Part shown: piece after piece, positions 8,957 to 19,338 of the stretch
How the letters are laid out: the number at the start of each line of letters is the position of its first letter
Numbering within the stretch: the stretch's first letter is position 1
Source of the DNA: Lujinxingiaceae bacterium
GTDB taxonomy: Bacteria > Myxococcota_A > Bradymonadia > Bradymonadales > Bradymonadaceae
Length of the DNA: 62,314 nucleotides
Assembly: GCA_013697635.1 (NCBI GenBank)
Contig: JACCWM010000206.1
Span: 1-62,314, forward strand
Direction: 5' to 3'
The notes under the pieces: model-generated
The model's input: the letters and a program-made list of their open reading frames with translations, nothing else
The model's database searches: none
Told to the model about the DNA's origin: nothing
Made by a program: the position numbers and the translations under genes

Positions 8957-10087
8957 TTAAGAGAGAGGGAAGTTGATGTCGTGATGGCGATTGAGAAAGT
9001 GCGGATCGGAGGCATTACCCGTGCGGCCCGTCGAGGCGAGCATCACGAAGGCCGCGTCGATACAGCGACGCAAAAAACTCAGCACCGGCGGCGGACTGGG
9101 CTGTGTGTGGGCCTGCGTGACGGTGCGATGCCACTGCGTGGTCGCCACGGGCTCCTCGATCACGGCCTCCCATGTCTCTGCCGGCGCAGCCATCGCGCCT
9201 TGGATGGCAAGCTCGAGTGCGTTGATCATCTCCGGCGCTGACGCAAAGCGCGCATCCGGCGTCTTGCTCAACGTGCGCATGATCACCGACTCCATCGCTG
9301 GCGACAGGCTTGGATTGACGTGGCTGGGCCTTTGCGGATCAACTGCGGCATGGGCCTGCATCAAATCTTGCACGGCCATGTTGTCGAAGGGACGCTTGCC
9401 ACAAGCTGCCTCGTAGAGCATCACCCCGATGCTGTACAGATCGCTTGCGGCACAGACCAATTCCGGATCACAGACCTCCTCGGGCGAGATGTAGGCGGCC
9501 GTGCCAACGATCTTGCTGCGCTCGTGGTCGGTCATCGGCTCAGCGACAAAGCGGGCCACCCCAAAATCGATGATCTTGGCCACGTAGCGACCTTCGACAT
9601 GGGTGATCAAGACATTGGCCGGCTTGAGATCGCGGTGCACCACGCCCTGGCGATGCGCGCTGGCCAGCCCACGAAGGATATCGACGAACACACAGGCAAG
9701 TGTCATCTCGTCGATCTCTTCGCCGTGATGCTCACGCCATTCTTCGAGCGTGAAACCATCGACGAACTCCATGACGAAGGCAAGGCTCCCCTCACTCTCT
9801 AATATCTCATTGAAGCGCACCACATTCGGGTGGTTCATGCGCATCATCACCCGAGCTTCACGATAGAATTTGAGCCGATTAATCGGATCGGCGACCAGAT
9901 GCGGATGCAGCACCTTGATCGCCACCGAATCGAAGTTGTCGATGCGCCTGGCGCGGTAGACGTAGCTCGTCGCGCCCGTGCCGGCGAAACCGTTGATCAC
10001 ATAGGGACCGATCCGGTCGCCGTAGCGCAAGGTTGCCAACGGCTTTTCGCTCCGATCTGGTTGCCGACGAATTTGACTTGATGACAT
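8957..10087 (-). CDS. Hanks-type Ser/Thr protein kinase (soluble)
   Basis: A 376-residue kinase with no membrane segment. The fold runs from about residue 27 to 290: glycine loop GFAGTGATSYV, VAIK lysine Lys58, catalytic HRDLKPAN with Asp153, DFG at Asp174, and an APE-like SPEE. It should phosphorylate Ser or Thr on cytoplasmic targets; the substrates are unknown. The tail after 290 is Pro/Thr-rich and shows no sensor domain. The frame is open to 10147, but the ATG at 10087 is chosen because GGAGGG sits 4 bases before it. It lies downstream of rpoD on the same strand with a gap of more than 100 bases. Confidence 0.9.
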   Translation of the reverse strand: MSSSQIRRQPDRSEKPLATLRYGDRIGPYVINGFAGTGATSYVYRARRIDNFDSVAIKVLHPHLVADPINRLKFYREARVMMRMNHPNVVRFNEILESEGSLAFVMEFVDGFTLEEWREHHGEEIDEMTLACVFVDILRGLASAHRQGVVHRDLKPANVLITHVEGRYVAKIIDFGVARFVAEPMTDHERSKIVGTAAYISPEEVCDPELVCAASDLYSIGVMLYEAACGKRPFDNMAVQDLMQAHAAVDPQRPSHVNPSLSPAMESVIMRTLSKTPDARFASAPEMINALELAIQGAMAAPAETWEAVIEEPVATTQWHRTVTQAHTQPSPPPVLSFLRRCIDAAFVMLASTGRTGNASDPHFLNRHHDINFPLS

Positions 10088-10201
10088 GCGACCCTCCATG
10101 GTCTCGACGCCCGCTTCATCCTGAAGCGACTCAGCGTCTTTGAGCACTCATGTTCGCAAAGCCTGGGCGGCTGTCAAAAAATCAGCGCGGGAAATGCGCT
10201 T

Positions 10202-11833
<1,632 letters not shown>

Positions 11834-11904
11834 AATTACAGCCCTGTGAATCAAGGTTGAATTGAACTCTGAGCCGAGGCCCTTTGGCAACTTGCACGGC
11901 GCTA

Positions 11905-11934
11905 ATCTTAAAACGTGACAAATTACTCACTCAA
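11905..11934 (-). promoter_or_regulatory. candidate promoter of rpoD
   Basis: On the minus strand TTGAGT (11929-11934) is followed after 18 bases by TAAGAT (11905-11910). The hexamers match the sigma-70 consensus at about 4 of 6 each, and the position, about 70 bases before the rpoD start, is suitable. Confidence 0.3.
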
Positions 11935-12400
11935 ATGACTGGAAATTGGTTTTGGATTTCGTCAAACTAAGCCTTATCGTTACTGGTGTTGCGACTGATT
12001 TATCTAAATGCATGTTTCATGCCACGGTCAGAAGCTCAGCCAGACAACAAACATCGCACCCAATGCCGTGGAATTTCAACAACTTTCACACACCATCGAT
12101 TGGGGTGCCGTGACGCCGATCCTGCACGAATGCGACATTTTTGTCACGCGACACGCAATTTTTGTGTTCCCAGGGCCTGGCGGCTCGATACCGATGCGCC
12201 CGGATGATGTTGGGGTTCAAGGGTCACGATGATGGTGTAAGACCACTCCAACGCTTTGGACTATGGTGACTTGACGTCTTCCAACAAGTAACGCCAAGTT
12301 GGGTGGTATTCTTCCCGAATACAGGCTCAGCCCACCACAGTTATGGCTCAAGCGCCAGAAAACAGTCCTGAGTGGGCGCAAAAGGCGCGACGCGGAAATT
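11935..12400. other. 466-base region without a gene, between rpoD and the merR-like gene
   Basis: Short open frames here have no Shine-Dalgarno sequence, no family resemblance and unlikely composition. It is more AT-rich near rpoD, as expected for an upstream control region. I looked for a tRNA, which often follows merR-like genes in this cluster type, and found no D-arm/T-arm pair on either strand. Nothing else can be supported. Confidence 0.45.
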
Positions 12401-13090
12401 CTAGGCGCGACCTTCAGAGAGTACGACCAAGTGCTCGACTTCAAGGCGCATCGCACGCAGCATACTGCGCCGGCGCTCGTCTTGCATTGACGCGCTCTGG
12501 CTTTGTTGGTGGCGCAGCTCGTCGATCACCCGATGGGCTTCGCGCAGCTCGATCTCTTGGCGTCCAAGCGCCTCAAGAAGGGCTTCGTCGCTGGCCGCCG
12601 CCACGGGTTGAACAACGCTGCAATGCAGTGATTCAATCGCCTGCTCGGCGGCGCTGAGCTGAGCCAGCGCGACATCGCGCTCATCGCAGGCCGTCTCAAA
12701 GGCTTGACGTGTTTCCTCAGAGCTTGCACAGATCACGGCCAGATCTTCTTGCAGCTGCCGGTTCTCGGCGCGCATCGCGCTGAGTGCGGCTTCGACTTGG
12801 CCGGCAAATAGATCTTGCTGGGGCTGAGCCTCAGCCTCCTCCGAGCCCGAAGCGTTGCGCTCGAGTTGCCGTCTCGCTCCAGCGATGGTGTACATCTCGC
12901 TGTAGAGCAGATCGCGTATGGTCGCCAACAACTCAATATCCTCACGCTGGTACACACGCTGGCCGCTCTTGGTCTTCTCTGGCGCGAGCAGATCGAACTC
13001 GCTCTCCCAATAGCGTAGCACGTAGGGCTCAACATCGAGGAGTTTGGCAACTTCGCCAATCTTGAAAAACGTTTTCTCAGGAATCTCCAT
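12401..13090 (-). CDS. MerR-type HTH protein with long coiled coil
   Basis: A 229-residue protein. Residues 7-75 form a MerR-like winged helix (FFKIGEVAKLLDVEPYVLRYWE, then RVYQREDIELL). The rest is Ala/Glu/Gln-rich and strongly heptad-like, a probable coiled coil from about 100 to 222, instead of a metal- or drug-binding domain. Genes of this type commonly follow ihfA in deltaproteobacteria; their targets are not established. It is the last gene of the pheS-pheT-ihf-merR run on the minus strand, about 80 bases after the IHF gene. Confidence 0.85.
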   Translation of the reverse strand: MEIPEKTFFKIGEVAKLLDVEPYVLRYWESEFDLLAPEKTKSGQRVYQREDIELLATIRDLLYSEMYTIAGARRQLERNASGSEEAEAQPQQDLFAGQVEAALSAMRAENRQLQEDLAVICASSEETRQAFETACDERDVALAQLSAAEQAIESLHCSVVQPVAAASDEALLEALGRQEIELREAHRVIDELRHQQSQSASMQDERRRSMLRAMRLEVEHLVVLSEGRA

Positions 13091-13170
13091 AGCGTCTCGT
13101 CCGGGCTCCCGCTTCAGGAGGCTATTGTGGTGGCTTTGCGTCGACTCGCATCAGAGCATCGATGACGCGA

Positions 13171-13461
13171 CTACTCCCGCTTTCCATTGAGCTGATCCTT
13201 GAGAACCTGGCTGACCTTGAAGCGCAACACTTTGCGCTCCGGGATCATGATCTCAACGCCCGTGCGCGGGTTGCGCCCGACGCGCTCGCCTTTCTTGCGG
13301 ACCTCAAATTTGCCAAAACCACTGACCTTAAGCTCGTCGCCGGCTTCGAGGGTCTCTTTGATCGCCTCGAACACCGCGTCGACGTAGTCTGTTGCTTCCT
13401 TCTTGGTGATTCCAACACGTGCATACACACTGTCGACGATACTGGCTTTCGTCATGGTCAT
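13171..13461 (-). CDS. ihfA: integration host factor alpha / HU-family DNA-binding protein
   Basis: A 96-residue DNA-bending protein of the HU/IHF family. The helical dimerisation part is at residues 1-45, KVSGFGKFEVRKKGERVGRNP marks the beta-saddle, and the flexible arm carries RNPRTG. Position next to pheT, as in many Proteobacteria, supports the alpha subunit of IHF. The start could be the ATG at 13461 or 13455; AGGAG lies about 9 bases before the first. The frame runs further upstream without an obvious ribosome site. Partner subunit ihfB is not in the window. Confidence 0.88.
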   Translation of the reverse strand: MTMTKASIVDSVYARVGITKKEATDYVDAVFEAIKETLEAGDELKVSGFGKFEVRKKGERVGRNPRTGVEIMIPERKVLRFKVSQVLKDQLNGKRE

Positions 13462-13738
13462 CTTCTCGTTCTCCTCAAACACAAATTGGCACACATTCAT
13501 CACTCCTGCCAGCTCATCGAGGGCAGCAAAAGCCTTGTAGCTATCCGCTTGGATTCATTCAAGTAAATCCTCGCAATGAACGCAAAAAAACAATCTTTAG
13601 CGCTAAAGTCGTCTTGAACCCCAGCTTGAGACCAGCGAACTGCTCTGTGTGAAGACCGCTCTGAGGGCAGTGTAAAACATCCAACGCCTTCGGCAAAGCC
13701 GCCATTTTCGTGATTTGAGATTAGTCGCGAGAAAAACC

Positions 13739-16222
13739 TCAACGAAGCTGTGCGCCGACCGTTTCGGCCAGCCAGGCGATCAACAAGCTGTTGGCGCGCT
13801 CGACCTCGCCCTCGGTCAACGTGCGATCGGCCGCTCGGTAGATGATCGACAATGCCAGGCTGCGCTTGCCTGCAGGAATCTGCTCGCCCTGGTAGAGATC
13901 GAAGAGCTCGACCGACTCCAGGATCTGGCCGAAGGCCTCCTCTTGTCGTGCCAGCGTATCGATGGCCTTGCGCAACTGGCTGTAGGGCGCGTCCCGATCG
14001 TAGAGCAGCGCAAAGTCGCGTGCGCTCGCTGGATGGCGCGGCAGGGCTTTCAATTTTGGCTGGTGGCGCGTCAAACCGAGCAAAACCTCAAGGTCGATCT
14101 CGGCAACGAACACGGGAGCGTCGAAACCCTCGCGCTGTGCGATCTCCGGGTGGATCTGCCCGGCGCTAGCAACCAGCCGACCGTCAACTGTCCAGCAAGC
14201 CTGCACACCCGGATGCAAATACGACTCCAGCACGGCCCCCGGCGCCCAGCTAGCCACCGAGGTTTCGAAGGGTGTTGCCAACGCCTCGATCAAGCCTTTG
14301 GCATCGAAGAAGTCCCACGCACGACTCTTGCTCCAATGGGGTGCCGTGCGCCCGCTGAGCAAAAAGGCGATCGTGCGCGACTCACGCGCCTGAAAGTAGC
14401 GTCGACCGGACTCGAACAGCGCAATCTCGTCGATTCGTTGTGCTCGATTGGTGCGAAGGTTCTCCAACAGGCTCGCCACCAGCGTCGTGCGCATCAAGGA
14501 GTGTCCCTTGACCAACGGGTTGGAGATGCGTGGTGCAAGGCGCCGGCAATCGTTGTCCGCGAGCAGCAGCTCGTCGAGTTGCTGCTCGCTCATGAAACTG
14601 TAATTGACCGCCTCATAGAGCCCATGGTCGAGCAGGCAGCTGCGCATCCAGCGCAACAGATCGCGATCACTGCGCGAGATGATCGTTGCGCGCTCTTCGC
14701 TCTCGGGGCGTCGGCTGTGCACATAGCCCAGCTGGCCGCTTGGTAGCGCACTTGGGACGTGGTCGTAGCCATAAAGCCTGGCAATCTCTTCGACCAAATC
14801 GACATCGCGTTCGAGATCACCGCGCCAGCTCGGAACGCCGACACGCCACGCGGTCTCGGATGCTTCATCCAACGTCAAACCAAGCGATGTCAAAAAACCA
14901 GCGGCCTGCTCCTGGCCAATACGCGTGCCAAGTAGACGATTCGCGTGGTCCTTCTCGAGGCTGATCTGATGTGGGAGGCGCGCTGCGTCGGCCTCGACAT
15001 GGATCACACCCTGGCGAACCGCGGGGGCTGCAGCCTTACCAGGGCTTGCCTGTTCAAACCAGGCGATCGCGCGCTGAAGGTTCTCCAAAATCGCCCCCGG
15101 ATCGACGCCGCGCTCAAAGCGATGGCTCGACTCGGTGTGCATCGTATGGCGACGCGCAGAACGGCGCACGCTCTTCGGATCGAAATAGGCGCACTCGACC
15201 AGGATGCGACGAGTCTGCTCGCTAACCTCGGTGCCGACGCCTCCCATGACCCCGGCAATGGCCACGGGTCGCTCCTGATCGGCGATCACCAGATCATCGA
15301 CGCTGAGCGTGTATTCGCGGTGGTCGATGCCGATGATCTTCTCTCCGGCGCGCGCGCGGCGCACCACGATCGTCTGACCCGAGAGCTTGTCGAGATCGAA
15401 GGCGTGCAGGGGTTGACCGACATCCATCATCACGAAATTGGTCACGTCGACCAGATTGTTGATGCTACGCATGCCCAGCGAGGTCAGGCGTTGTCGAAGC
15501 CACATCGGACTTGGGCCGACGGTGACCTCTTCGAGCACGGCAAGGGCATAGCTTGGGCATCCGTCACGATCCTCTACACGAAGCGTCGCTGCCTCCTCGA
15601 TGCGCCCGGCCCGGCCCTGCGCCCACAAAGCCGTTGGCAGCGCGCTACGCGCCGCGCGCAGCGGGCGTTTGAAGATCGCGGACACCTCGCGCGCGATGCC
15701 CAGATGGCTCAAACAGTCCGCCCGATTGGGCGTCAAGCCGATGTGCAAGAGCGTGTCTCGAAGACCGAGCGCCTCAAACACCGGCTGACCAATCGTGAGA
15801 TCTTCGGCCAAAATTAACAGACCCTCGCTCTCCTTGGCCAGCCCAAGCTCCTGCTCGCTACAAAGCATGCCCTGCGAGAGCACGCTCATGACCTTTCGCT
15901 CGACGATTGCAAAATCAATCGCCGGCGGCTGGCTGCCCGCAAGCGCCACGGGCACACGGTCGCCAGCCTTCATGTTCTTGGCCCCGCACACGATCTGCAG
16001 AGGCGACGCCAGGCCGGTGTCCACCGTGCAGACGACGAGGCGGTCGGCCTTCGGGTGTTCTTCGATGCGCTCGATGCGCCCAACGACGATGTCCAGGCTC
16101 TGACCCAAATGCTCGACGGCTTCGACCTCGAGTCCAGCCATCGTCAGCGCCCGCTCGAGCTCGCTGACCGCCAGATCACTTACGTCGATCCAATCATTGA
16201 GCCAATTTAAACTGATCTTCAT
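13739..16222 (-). CDS. pheT: phenylalanyl-tRNA synthetase beta subunit
   Basis: An 827-residue beta chain of the (alpha-beta)2 enzyme that charges tRNA-Phe. Seen in order are an N-terminal tRNA-binding EMAP-like domain (about 38-150), the B3/B4 editing region (about 210-390), B5 (about 410-480), the catalytic-like core, and a C-terminal ferredoxin-fold anticodon-binding domain (about 730-827, starting near LPRHPASARDFALLYD). Length is normal for the family. It follows pheS by 45 bases. The start MKISLNWLNDWIDV is the standard PheT N-terminus. Confidence 0.96.
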   Translation of the reverse strand: MKISLNWLNDWIDVSDLAVSELERALTMAGLEVEAVEHLGQSLDIVVGRIERIEEHPKADRLVVCTVDTGLASPLQIVCGAKNMKAGDRVPVALAGSQPPAIDFAIVERKVMSVLSQGMLCSEQELGLAKESEGLLILAEDLTIGQPVFEALGLRDTLLHIGLTPNRADCLSHLGIAREVSAIFKRPLRAARSALPTALWAQGRAGRIEEAATLRVEDRDGCPSYALAVLEEVTVGPSPMWLRQRLTSLGMRSINNLVDVTNFVMMDVGQPLHAFDLDKLSGQTIVVRRARAGEKIIGIDHREYTLSVDDLVIADQERPVAIAGVMGGVGTEVSEQTRRILVECAYFDPKSVRRSARRHTMHTESSHRFERGVDPGAILENLQRAIAWFEQASPGKAAAPAVRQGVIHVEADAARLPHQISLEKDHANRLLGTRIGQEQAAGFLTSLGLTLDEASETAWRVGVPSWRGDLERDVDLVEEIARLYGYDHVPSALPSGQLGYVHSRRPESEERATIISRSDRDLLRWMRSCLLDHGLYEAVNYSFMSEQQLDELLLADNDCRRLAPRISNPLVKGHSLMRTTLVASLLENLRTNRAQRIDEIALFESGRRYFQARESRTIAFLLSGRTAPHWSKSRAWDFFDAKGLIEALATPFETSVASWAPGAVLESYLHPGVQACWTVDGRLVASAGQIHPEIAQREGFDAPVFVAEIDLEVLLGLTRHQPKLKALPRHPASARDFALLYDRDAPYSQLRKAIDTLARQEEAFGQILESVELFDLYQGEQIPAGKRSLALSIIYRAADRTLTEGEVERANSLLIAWLAETVGAQLR

Positions 16223-16267
16223 GCGATTCTCGTCATCACGTTGATTATTCTGGGTGTCGCAAGGCGA

Positions 16268-17299
16268 TCAGAACTGGCGCAAGAAGCGCAGATCGTTCTC
16301 AAAGAAGAGGCGAATGTCGTTGATACCAAGCTTGAGCATGGCGATACGCTCCACACCGAGCCCAAAGGCAAAGCCGGTGTACTTTTTGGAGTCAATGCCG
16401 ACCGCATCGAAGACGTTGGGATCGACCATGCCCGAGCCAAGCACCTCGAGCCAGCCCGTGTTGCTGCAGACGCGACAGCCCTTACACGCGCAAAAGATAC
16501 AACCAATGTCGACCTCGGCGCTGGGCTCGGTGAAGGGAAAGAAGCTCGGCCGAAAGCGCACGGGCGTGCCAGGACCAAAGCAGCGCTCGGCAAAATGCGC
16601 GAGCGTGCCCTTCAAGTCCGCAAAGGTGACGTTGGTGTCGACGAGCAGGCCCTCGATCTGGTGGAAGACCGGGCTGTGGGTGATGTCGCTGTCGACGCGA
16701 TAGACGCGCCCCGGCGAGATCACGCGCAGCGGCGGCGCATAACCAAGCATGGTGCGTATCTGCACCGGACTCGTATGGGTGCGCAAGAGCCGCCCATCAT
16801 CGAGCATAAAGGTATCCTGCATGTCGCGCGCCGGGTGATCGGGCGGAAAGTTCAAGGCCTCGAAGTTGTAGAAGTCCGACTCGATCTCCGGTCCCTCGGC
16901 GACGTCGAAACCCATCTCGGCAAAGATGTCGATCAGCTCCTCCTCAACCTGGCGAAGTGGATGGCCACTGCGCACCGGCGGCCGACGCGCGGGCAAGGTC
17001 ACGTCGATGCGCTCGCTCTCCATGCGCCGAGCGAGCTCGTCACGCTCGAGGCGCGCAAGCTGGCCCTCGTAGGCCTGCTCGATGGCACTCTTGCACTGAT
17101 TGGAGGCCTGGCCGGCGATGCGCTTGTCCTCATGAGCCAGCGAGGGAAGCACCTGCATGAGTTCTTGCACCACGCCCTTTTTGCCCAGGTAGCGGTTCTT
17201 GACCTGAATGGCGTCCTCTTTGCGCGCAACCTGTGCCAACTCCGCCACGGCCTGGTCGGCGAGCTCGCCGAGCCGTACTTCCAGTTCCGAAACATTCAT
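16268..17299 (-). CDS. pheS: phenylalanyl-tRNA synthetase alpha subunit
   Basis: A 343-residue catalytic alpha subunit. The N-terminal coiled coil (about 1-90) is followed by the class II core: motif 1 near GHPLRQVEEELIDIF, motif 2 near LRTHTSPVQIRTM, and motif 3 near GFAFGLGVERIAML. The segment CIFCACKGCRVCSNTGW carries four closely spaced Cys, as in many bacterial PheS proteins. The ATG at 17299 matches the usual PheS start; the frame extends 75 codons upstream through the terminator hairpin and cannot be coding there. It should form a unit with pheT, ihfA and merR. Confidence 0.96.
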   Translation of the reverse strand: MNVSELEVRLGELADQAVAELAQVARKEDAIQVKNRYLGKKGVVQELMQVLPSLAHEDKRIAGQASNQCKSAIEQAYEGQLARLERDELARRMESERIDVTLPARRPPVRSGHPLRQVEEELIDIFAEMGFDVAEGPEIESDFYNFEALNFPPDHPARDMQDTFMLDDGRLLRTHTSPVQIRTMLGYAPPLRVISPGRVYRVDSDITHSPVFHQIEGLLVDTNVTFADLKGTLAHFAERCFGPGTPVRFRPSFFPFTEPSAEVDIGCIFCACKGCRVCSNTGWLEVLGSGMVDPNVFDAVGIDSKKYTGFAFGLGVERIAMLKLGINDIRLFFENDLRFLRQF

Positions 17300-17340
17300 A
17301 CTGCCTGACCTCGCAGGTGATCTTTGGAGAGAGCAAGAAA

Positions 17341-17386
17341 CAAAAACGCCCCGTAATTCATCGATGACGATGAGTTTTACGGGGCG
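17341..17386 (-). terminator. terminator or attenuator between rplT and pheS
   Basis: On the minus strand a 10-base GC-rich stem (17377-17386 with 17347-17356) encloses a second small stem (CATCG/CGATG, 17359-17372) and is followed by TTTTTGTTT. It stands 35 bases after the rplT stop and about 48 bases before pheS. There is no room for a separate Phe-rich leader peptide, so a simple terminator or partial read-through point is more likely than E. coli-type attenuation. Confidence 0.75.
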
Positions 17387-17420
17387 CCCGTGGGACAAAA
17401 TCGACGTGCCAGACTTTGGC

Positions 17421-17777
17421 TCAGGCGATGGCTTTCTTGGCGACCTGAACGACTTTTGCGAAGCCGGCCGGATCGAAGACTGCCATGTCTGCCAAGACCT
17501 TGCGATCGAGCTCGACGCCAGCAACGGACAACCCGTTGATAAAGCGGCTGTAGCTCAAATCGTGCTGGCGGGTCGCAGCGTTGATGCGCGCAATCCAGAG
17601 ACGGCGAAACTGGCGCTTCTTTTGGCGGCGATCGCGGTAGGCATAAACCCAGGAGCGGTGGACCGTCTCCTTGGCCGCACGAAAGAGCCGGCGACGGCCA
17701 CCGTAGAAACCCTTGGCGGCTTTCAAAATCTTGTTGCGTCGGCGACGCGCTTTGAATCCTCGTTTGACGCGGGGCAT
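17421..17777 (-). CDS. rplT: 50S ribosomal protein L20
   Basis: A 118-residue basic protein that binds 23S rRNA and starts 50S assembly. [19 protein letters not shown] is the classical start and the GGRRRLFR and [10 protein letters not shown] segments are conserved. The ATG at 17777 has GAGGAA about 7 bases upstream; the open frame before it is not coding. In many bacteria L20 also represses its own operon through the mRNA leader. Here rpmI lies 138 bases upstream. Confidence 0.96.
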   Translation of the reverse strand: MPRVKRGFKARRRRNKILKAAKGFYGGRRRLFRAAKETVHRSWVYAYRDRRQKKRQFRRLWIARINAATRQHDLSYSRFINGLSVAGVELDRKVLADMAVFDPAGFAKVVQVAKKAIA

Positions 17778-17915
17778 GGGTAGTTCCTCAAATAGCAGAC
17801 TGTTCAGGTCACGAAAATCGTATCGGCCAAAAGCCGACCGTTCAGGACGCGGCGCGCGGCCATACAAAAGCTGCGCGCGGATCCCAGGACACGGTGGCTC
17901 ACAGGCCGGGGCTCG

Positions 17916-18116
17916 TTACTCGAGGCCAAGCTGACGCTTGACCTGATGCTCGTTGGTCGGATGCACGTAGCCGTTGGCACGAAGCTGGCGCTTACGCTTG
18001 GAGCTCTTCTTCGTCAGAATGTGAGCGCGAAAGCTGCGGCGATGCTTGATTCGACCGCTCTTGGTAAGCTTGAAGCGCTTGGCGGCGCCACGATGGGTTT
18101 TCATCCCGTTTGCCAT
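17916..18116 (-). CDS. rpmI: 50S ribosomal protein L35
   Basis: A 66-residue basic protein, [20 protein letters not shown] at its start, of standard L35 length. It is a small component of the large ribosomal subunit. It lies between infC and rplT, but a hairpin terminator and a candidate promoter stand between it and infC, so rpmI-rplT may be transcribed partly on its own. Confidence 0.95.
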   Translation of the reverse strand: MANGMKTHRGAAKRFKLTKSGRIKHRRSFRAHILTKKSSKRKRQLRANGYVHPTNEHQVKRQLGLE

Positions 18117-18264
18117 GTTCTCTCTCCTCTGATCACGACCGGCTACAGCCGGAGAAGCAGTTGGTTCATTCTAGTCCATCTCGCGACCCTAGAGGTCATC
18201 GAACCCAAAGTCAGGCGCGAGCGGGGTGGCACTTGTACACGACTGAAACGCCCGATGCAACGGC

Positions 18265-18294
18265 ATTCTTTGCCGGATCCTTGCGGTAAGTCAA
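18265..18294 (-). promoter_or_regulatory. candidate internal promoter for rpmI-rplT
   Basis: On the minus strand TTGACT (18289-18294) is followed after 18 bases by AAGAAT (18265-18270). It sits directly after the infC terminator and leaves a leader of about 140 bases before rpmI, long enough for an L20-type regulatory structure, though none was resolved by eye. Confidence 0.4.
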
Positions 18295-18300
18295 ACCGCG

Positions 18301-18330
18301 AAAAAAAACACTCGCCAGGGCGAGTGTTTT
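18301..18330 (-). terminator. Rho-independent terminator after infC
   Basis: A near-perfect 12-base stem (18305-18316 with 18319-18330) has the top pairs left open as the loop. On the minus strand it runs into eight T residues (complement of 18301-18308). It stands 36 bases after the infC stop. Confidence 0.85.
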
Positions 18331-18365
18331 CCAACGTCTCAATCGCCTTTGGGGAGTCAACCCTC

Positions 18366-18887
18366 TTACTTTGAGCTCGCCTTGGGGGCAAGAAACATGG
18401 TCATGTTCCTACCTTCCATTCGTGCACTCTGCTCAATTTGAGCCGCGTCAGCGAGAATCTCGGCGGCACGGTCGAGCATGTCACGGGCGATCTCGGGATG
18501 GGTAATCTCGCGGCCGCGAAACATGACCGTGATCTTTACCTTGTTGTTCTCCTCGAGGAATCCGCGGGCTCGACGAAGTTTGGTTTGAAAGTCGTGGTCG
18601 TCGGTCTTGGGGCGAAGCTTGACTTCCTTGAGCTCGACACGCGTCGACTTCTTACGTGCTTCGGCCGTGCGCTTCTTCTGCTGATACTTGTACTTGCCAT
18701 AGTCCATGATCCGGACTACCGGGGGCTTGGCCGCCGGCGCAACTTCTACAAGATCCAGCCCAAATCGCTCCGCACGCTCGAGTGCGTCCTCTACGGTCAT
18801 GACGCCAAGTTGCTCGCCTTCCGGATCGATGACGCGTACTTCAGGAGCGCGAATTCGCCGGTTTATTCTGGGGTCTTTGTCGGCCAT
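18366..18887 (-). CDS. infC: translation initiation factor IF-3
   Basis: A 173-residue IF-3, which binds the 30S subunit and checks the start codon and initiator tRNA. The N-domain (INRRIRAPEVRVIDPEGEQL), the Lys-rich linker (YKYQQKKRTAEARKK) and the C-domain (MFRGREITHPE) are all present. The start codon is a plain ATG at 18887, unlike the AUU or other rare codons used for autoregulation in enterobacteria. It is upstream of rpmI and rplT but separated from them by a terminator. Confidence 0.96.
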   Translation of the reverse strand: MADKDPRINRRIRAPEVRVIDPEGEQLGVMTVEDALERAERFGLDLVEVAPAAKPPVVRIMDYGKYKYQQKKRTAEARKKSTRVELKEVKLRPKTDDHDFQTKLRRARGFLEENNKVKITVMFRGREITHPEIARDMLDRAAEILADAAQIEQSARMEGRNMTMFLAPKASSK

Positions 18888-18988
18888 GAACCTCGTTACA
18901 CACTCTGTGATGGGGAAGGCGACTGGGCCAGCCCACAGAAAATCTACACAACGCGTTCAAAACATCCGAACCAAAGGCGTTGCCATCC

Positions 18989-19015
18989 AAAAAATACAGG
19001 GCTCGAAAGCCCCTG
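18989..19015 (-). terminator. terminator after tRNA-Val
   Basis: On the minus strand a 7-base stem with one bulged G and a TTCG tetraloop (18997-19015) is followed by TATTTTTT. It lies 38 bases after the tRNA 3' end and should separate the tRNA transcript from infC. Confidence 0.75.
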
Positions 19016-19052
19016 CACTTCATTAATACTACATTTATGGAACTTGTCCAAA

Positions 19053-19124
19053 TAGGCACGGGCGGGATTGAACCGCCGACATCTACCGTGTCAGGGTAGC
19101 GCTCTCCCGCTGAGCTACGTGCCT
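19053..19124 (-). tRNA. tRNA-Val (anticodon GAC)
   Basis: All four arms can be drawn: acceptor AGGCACG/CGTGCCT with discriminator A, D stem GCTC/GAGC, anticodon stem CTACC/GGTAG with loop CTGACAC (anticodon GAC), variable loop of five, and T stem GGCGG/CCGCC with loop TTCAATC. The length is 72 bases and the 3' CCA is not encoded. Confidence 0.95.
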
Positions 19125-19178
19125 TTGGCGCGCCGTGGCAATCTCGACGCGATTTCGTGCTGTTCAAGCACGGTTGGG

Positions 19179-19206
19179 ATTTAACAATGCCCACTGGGAC
19201 TGTCAA
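19179..19206 (-). promoter_or_regulatory. promoter of tRNA-Val
   Basis: A perfect TTGACA (19201-19206 on the minus strand) is followed after 16 bases by TTAAAT (19179-19184). Transcription would begin about 48 bases before the mature tRNA, leaving a leader that contains a 6-base hairpin (19156-19172). Confidence 0.55.
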
Positions 19207-19338
19207 CTTGTTTTTGCAAAACACCGCACGCATCACAAGGGACGCCGAGCTTTCGATCAACGTGAGGCTCTGCTAAACTATGCCCACGGACCATAAATTT
19301 GGCTCCACCCGAGCCCAACGCTAAAACACGCAAGGTCG

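Noticed and set aside
12000-12400. A tRNA expected after the merR-like gene
   Set aside because: No acceptor, D-arm or T-arm pairing could be drawn on either strand; a GGGGTTCAAG at 12207-12220 lacks the partner stem.
17300-17420. PheM-like leader peptide for attenuation of pheST
   Set aside because: Only about 35 bases separate the rplT stop from the hairpin, and no short frame with Phe codons fits there.
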